8,736 nt of DNA from contig DYNO01000141.1 of the NCBI GenBank assembly GCA_020721025.1, forward strand, positions 1 to 8,736, written 5' to 3'. The first letter of the stretch is position 1; each line of letters opens with the position of its first letter. The notes beneath the pieces were generated by a model that searched no databases, was not told the origin of the DNA, and was given only the letters and a program-made list of their open reading frames with translations. Positions 6,088 through 8,736 of this stretch are shown piece after piece. Source of the stretch: Thiomargarita sp. Its GTDB lineage: Bacteria; Pseudomonadota; Gammaproteobacteria; Beggiatoales; Beggiatoaceae. The position numbers and the translations under genes are program-made.

Positions 6088-7752
6088 ATGAAACACGCAG
6101 CCCTCACATGGGTAAAAATGACAATTGATGAAAATCTAAAACAAACTCGCCAAGCCTTAGAACAATTTGTTGAAAACCCTAAAGATACCGCCCCGCTACA
6201 ACAATGCTCAGTGTGGTTGCATGAGATTTATGGCGCGCTCAATGTATTAGAACTGCAAACCGCAGCGTTATTAGTCCAAAATATTGAATTAACAATAAAA
6301 ACTTTGTTAGCGGGTAAAGTAGAAAATAACGAAAAAACCTACGATGTATTGATGCGTTCCCTGATACAATTACCTAATTACTTAGACCATTTAGCCATCG
6401 TCAAGCATGATATTCCAGTCGCATTATTGCAGCTATTGAATGACTTACGTGCCCTACGCAAACAACCCGCGCTTCCCGCGGCGCAACTTTTTGCCCCAGA
6501 TTTGAATTTGTCGATTCCCGTGCCAAAAGCCGCCGTCTTGCCAGACGATAAATTGAAGGATTACGCGCAGAAAATGCACGCCGCCTTTGTCAAAGGGCTT
6601 GCCGCAGTGCCAAAACAACCTGCGGAAGGGCTGAAATTTATTGTCACGGTCATGCAACGGATGTTACAAGCCACAGGAACTGCGCCGGTCAGCAAGGTTT
6701 GGTGGGTAACTGAAGCCCTGATCGAGGCGTTGCTGCAAAAAGGGTTGGAACTCAACAATAACGTGTTGACTTTGTTCAAACAAATCGAAGTCGTGTTGAA
6801 ACAAATTGTCGATCATGGCAATGCGGCACTGCGTCAACCGCCACCGAAACAATTACTTACGAACTTATTATTTTATGCAGCTCAAGCGCGTTCTAAGGGC
6901 AAACAAATTCAAGCCGTGCAAGAAACATTTCGACTACACGATTTTTTCCCTACGGATGCCACCTTACAAGCCACCAAATTGATTTTTTCGGGTCCCGACA
7001 TCGAATTGATGAAAATTGTGGTGACGCTGTTAAAAGACGATTTTGCTCGGATTGAAGAAACATTAGATATTTTCAATCGTGCGGAAAATCCTTCGGTTGA
7101 AGAACTGCATCCGCTGATCATTGCCCTGAAAGACACCGCAAACACGCTAGGATTATTGGGTTTAAATGTACAACGTGAATCGATGCTCAAACAAGCCAAA
7201 GTGATACATGCGATTGTCGAAGGCAAGATACAGCCCAATATGGCAAATTTGTTAGAAATTGCTAATGCTTTGCTGAACATAGAATCGGCACTCGACATTT
7301 TAGCGGTGCAAGGCGTTCATGCGCGGCAACGGTTGCAACAAAGTCCCGATACCGAATTTTCGGAAACTCCGCAATTTGGAATTATTCTCGGCGTGGTGGT
7401 CAATGAAGCAAAATTAGAATTAGCGCAAGTAATTCAACCACTTGTCACCTTCATCGACACGAAAATTCAAGATGAAACCTTGCTCGACGTACCCAATCGT
7501 TTGAAACAAGTGGAAGGTTTTTTACGCATCCAATCGCATGAAAAGGCTGCAAAATTACTACATCGCTGTACCCAATATATTGAAAAAGTGTTTATCAAAG
7601 AATCTGCTGTGCCTGAAGAGGAAAAACGCAAAGCCTTGGCAGACACCCTGCTCAGTATCGAATTGTATTTAGACACTTTAGCCGGTAATCCGATGGATGC
7701 CGAAGATATTTTGGGCATGACGGAACGACGCTTGATGTTGTTGCTGCATTAG
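6088..7752 (+). CDS. fimL: FimL-like protein / ChpA-type N-terminal Hpt-like module of type IV pilus signalling
   Basis: The 554-residue product resembles the N-terminal portion of ChpA (PilL) and the stand-alone protein FimL, which in Pseudomonas aeruginosa links the type IV pilus chemosensory system to cAMP production. Three Hpt-like helical regions are recognisable. The first (about 15-120) has the LHEIYGALNVL segment, with His45 but Tyr in place of the usual Lys. The second (about 305-405) has ALKDTANTLGLLGL, where Lys replaces the phospho-acceptor His. The third (about 435-545) has RLKQVEGFL, again without His. Loss of acceptor histidines is a known FimL property. There is no kinase, CheW or receiver domain, and the length is close to FimL, so I favour FimL over a truncated ChpA. 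After the stop a different frame stays open to about 7881, so a frameshifted or eroded C-terminus is possible. The next gene encodes a cyclase. Confidence 0.75.
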   Translation: MKHAALTWVKMTIDENLKQTRQALEQFVENPKDTAPLQQCSVWLHEIYGALNVLELQTAALLVQNIELTIKTLLAGKVENNEKTYDVLMRSLIQLPNYLDHLAIVKHDIPVALLQLLNDLRALRKQPALPAAQLFAPDLNLSIPVPKAAVLPDDKLKDYAQKMHAAFVKGLAAVPKQPAEGLKFIVTVMQRMLQATGTAPVSKVWWVTEALIEALLQKGLELNNNVLTLFKQIEVVLKQIVDHGNAALRQPPPKQLLTNLLFYAAQARSKGKQIQAVQETFRLHDFFPTDATLQATKLIFSGPDIELMKIVVTLLKDDFARIEETLDIFNRAENPSVEELHPLIIALKDTANTLGLLGLNVQRESMLKQAKVIHAIVEGKIQPNMANLLEIANALLNIESALDILAVQGVHARQRLQQSPDTEFSETPQFGIILGVVVNEAKLELAQVIQPLVTFIDTKIQDETLLDVPNRLKQVEGFLRIQSHEKAAKLLHRCTQYIEKVFIKESAVPEEEKRKALADTLLSIELYLDTLAGNPMDAEDILGMTERRLMLLLH

Positions 7753-7963
7753 AATCGGACGAGTCCGGTGGACTACGGGCTTTAATCAGTAAAATCAATT
7801 GGTTACATCAAAAAAATCTGACCCATTGCACGATATTCAGCACGCCCCAAATACAGCTTAACTTTTTGATTTGGCAGAGATAAGTTGACGATCTTATGTT
7901 TCAGTTCAGGTTAAAATCTCATCCTTTGGATTTTACTTTATTTACAGTGACTTATCACCATTC

Positions 7964-8728
7964 ATGAAACGTCTCACTTATATCAGTCAAGCCACGCCAG
8001 AACTTTCAATGTCTGTGGTGCAACATATTGGCGAAATTTCTGCGCGCAACAACCAACAATGTGGCATTACCGGCGTACTATTATTTCTGGATGGCGTGTT
8101 TTTCCAAATTTTAGAAGGTGAGACGCAACAAATTGAACAGTTGTATGAAAAAATCCTGAGCGATGAACGACATACCAATATCATTTGTTTAAAAACCGAA
8201 TATCCCGTCACTGAGCGGATGTTTCCCGATTGGGCAATGAAAATGATTGATTTCAATCAATACGATGACATTGTGATTCGCCCAGTCAAAAGTTTGTTAC
8301 ATACGTTAAGTGAATCGCATCAAATCATTGAAAAATATACGCAACCTGCCATTGCGAAAATTATCACGCAAGGCATCAATCCTCTGACTGTACAACCACG
8401 TCTCGTGGAAAAAGTGATTATGTTCAGTGATATCGTCGCATTTTCCACTTTTACTGAAATATTGCCTGTCAAAGAAGTTGTGGAATTGGTGAATCACTAC
8501 TGCACGACTTGCACGAGAATTATCAGCGCGCAGGGTGGCGAAGTGATTAAATTTATTGGAGATTGTGTCATGGCTTCATTCGACGCAACGCAAACGGATG
8601 CAGCACTGCACGCCGCGATAGAAATTCTTCAGCAATTCAAACAGATGCGACAACATGCACCACCGAATCATCCATTGAGTTTGCTCTATAGAACCGATTT
8701 GACATCTTCAAACTCAGTAAAAAAGTAA
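7964..8728 (+). CDS. BLUF-type photoactivated adenylyl cyclase (bPAC-like), 3' end lost
   Basis: The full-length family member bPAC of Beggiatoa (about 350 residues) makes cAMP from ATP on blue-light excitation of its flavin. This 254-residue frame matches it closely. The BLUF domain (1-95) has Tyr6, Asn30 and Gln48 of the flavin hydrogen-bond network and the FPDWAM segment (87-92). A linker helix (about 105-145) leads into a class III cyclase domain with metal-binding Asp156 (FSDI) and Asp200 (FIGD) and base-contacting Lys196. Similarity stops after Leu241-Tyr242. The final 12 residues come from a putative insertion-sequence end, and the second half of the cyclase domain, with the remaining nucleotide-binding and transition-state residues, is missing. 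The product is therefore probably light-sensing but catalytically dead. The ATG at 7964 matches the family start but has no clear Shine-Dalgarno. It lies 211 bases after the FimL-like gene. Confidence 0.9.
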   Translation: MKRLTYISQATPELSMSVVQHIGEISARNNQQCGITGVLLFLDGVFFQILEGETQQIEQLYEKILSDERHTNIICLKTEYPVTERMFPDWAMKMIDFNQYDDIVIRPVKSLLHTLSESHQIIEKYTQPAIAKIITQGINPLTVQPRLVEKVIMFSDIVAFSTFTEILPVKEVVELVNHYCTTCTRIISAQGGEVIKFIGDCVMASFDATQTDAALHAAIEILQQFKQMRQHAPPNHPLSLLYRTDLTSSNSVKK

Positions 8729-8736
8729 AGTTTAAA
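8687..8736. mobile_element. Probable end of an insertion sequence interrupting the cyclase gene
   Basis: The sequence tatagaaccgatttga (8687-8702) is the inverted copy of 37-52. The bPAC-like reading frame diverges from its family at exactly this point, immediately after codon 242 (ends at 8689). The similarity between the two edges extends imperfectly to 8711 and then ends, as expected for left and right terminal repeats of one element rather than two copies of the same end. The element body would lie to the right of the window. TATA at the junction could be the target or its duplication. No transposase sequence is visible. Confidence 0.5.

Noticed and set aside
6909..7298. 129-codon minus-strand ORF inside the FimL-like gene
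   Set aside because: It is Ser-rich and low in motif content, as expected from antisense reading of this codon usage. The plus-strand frame has clear family similarity.
1448..7805. Repeated aaatcaattgg words at about 1449 and 7793
   Set aside because: An 11-base match in AT-rich DNA is expected by chance and the flanks do not match.

Overview
This 8.7 kb window of roughly 40% GC DNA reads as chromosomal sequence from a gammaproteobacterium, most likely a filamentous sulfur oxidiser of the Beggiatoa/Thioploca group. The pointers are a BLUF-cyclase closely resembling the photoactivated adenylyl cyclase bPAC of Beggiatoa, Hda and EpmA (both typical of gammaproteobacteria), and a FimL/ChpA-type protein of type IV pilus signalling. 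The taxonomy is inferred from recognised protein families only.

Left third, minus strand: agmatine deiminase (220-1257), an orphan FixJ/NarL-type response regulator (1549-2178) and a DUF455 ferritin-like protein (2483-3331). They are separated by AT-rich gaps of about 300 bases and look like three single-gene units. A 200-base divergent intergenic region then separates them from plus-strand genes.

Centre, plus strand: a compact cluster of hda (3535-4233), a small membrane-anchored coiled-coil protein of unknown function (4240-4680) and epmA, the EF-P beta-lysine ligase (4697-5656). Gaps of 6 and 16 bases imply one operon. It couples control of DnaA-ATP at replication initiation, an unknown envelope protein and a translation-factor modification enzyme.

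Right third, plus strand: after a 430-base gap with a good sigma-70-like promoter comes a 554-residue FimL-like/ChpA-N-terminal protein (6088-7752), followed by a bPAC-like BLUF-cyclase gene (7964-8728). In Pseudomonas, FimL promotes cAMP synthesis in the type IV pilus chemosensory pathway. Finding its relative beside a light-gated cyclase suggests a light-to-cAMP-to-surface-motility module. The cyclase gene is cut: similarity to bPAC stops at residue 242, and the last 12 residues are read from unrelated DNA.

Both window edges carry the same sequence in inverted orientation (37-52 and 8687-8702, 16 of 16 bases; 23 of 25 when extended to 28-52 and 8687-8711). The right copy begins exactly where the cyclase loses homology. 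I interpret these as terminal inverted repeats of an insertion sequence whose bodies lie outside the window. No rRNA, tRNA or CRISPR array was seen.
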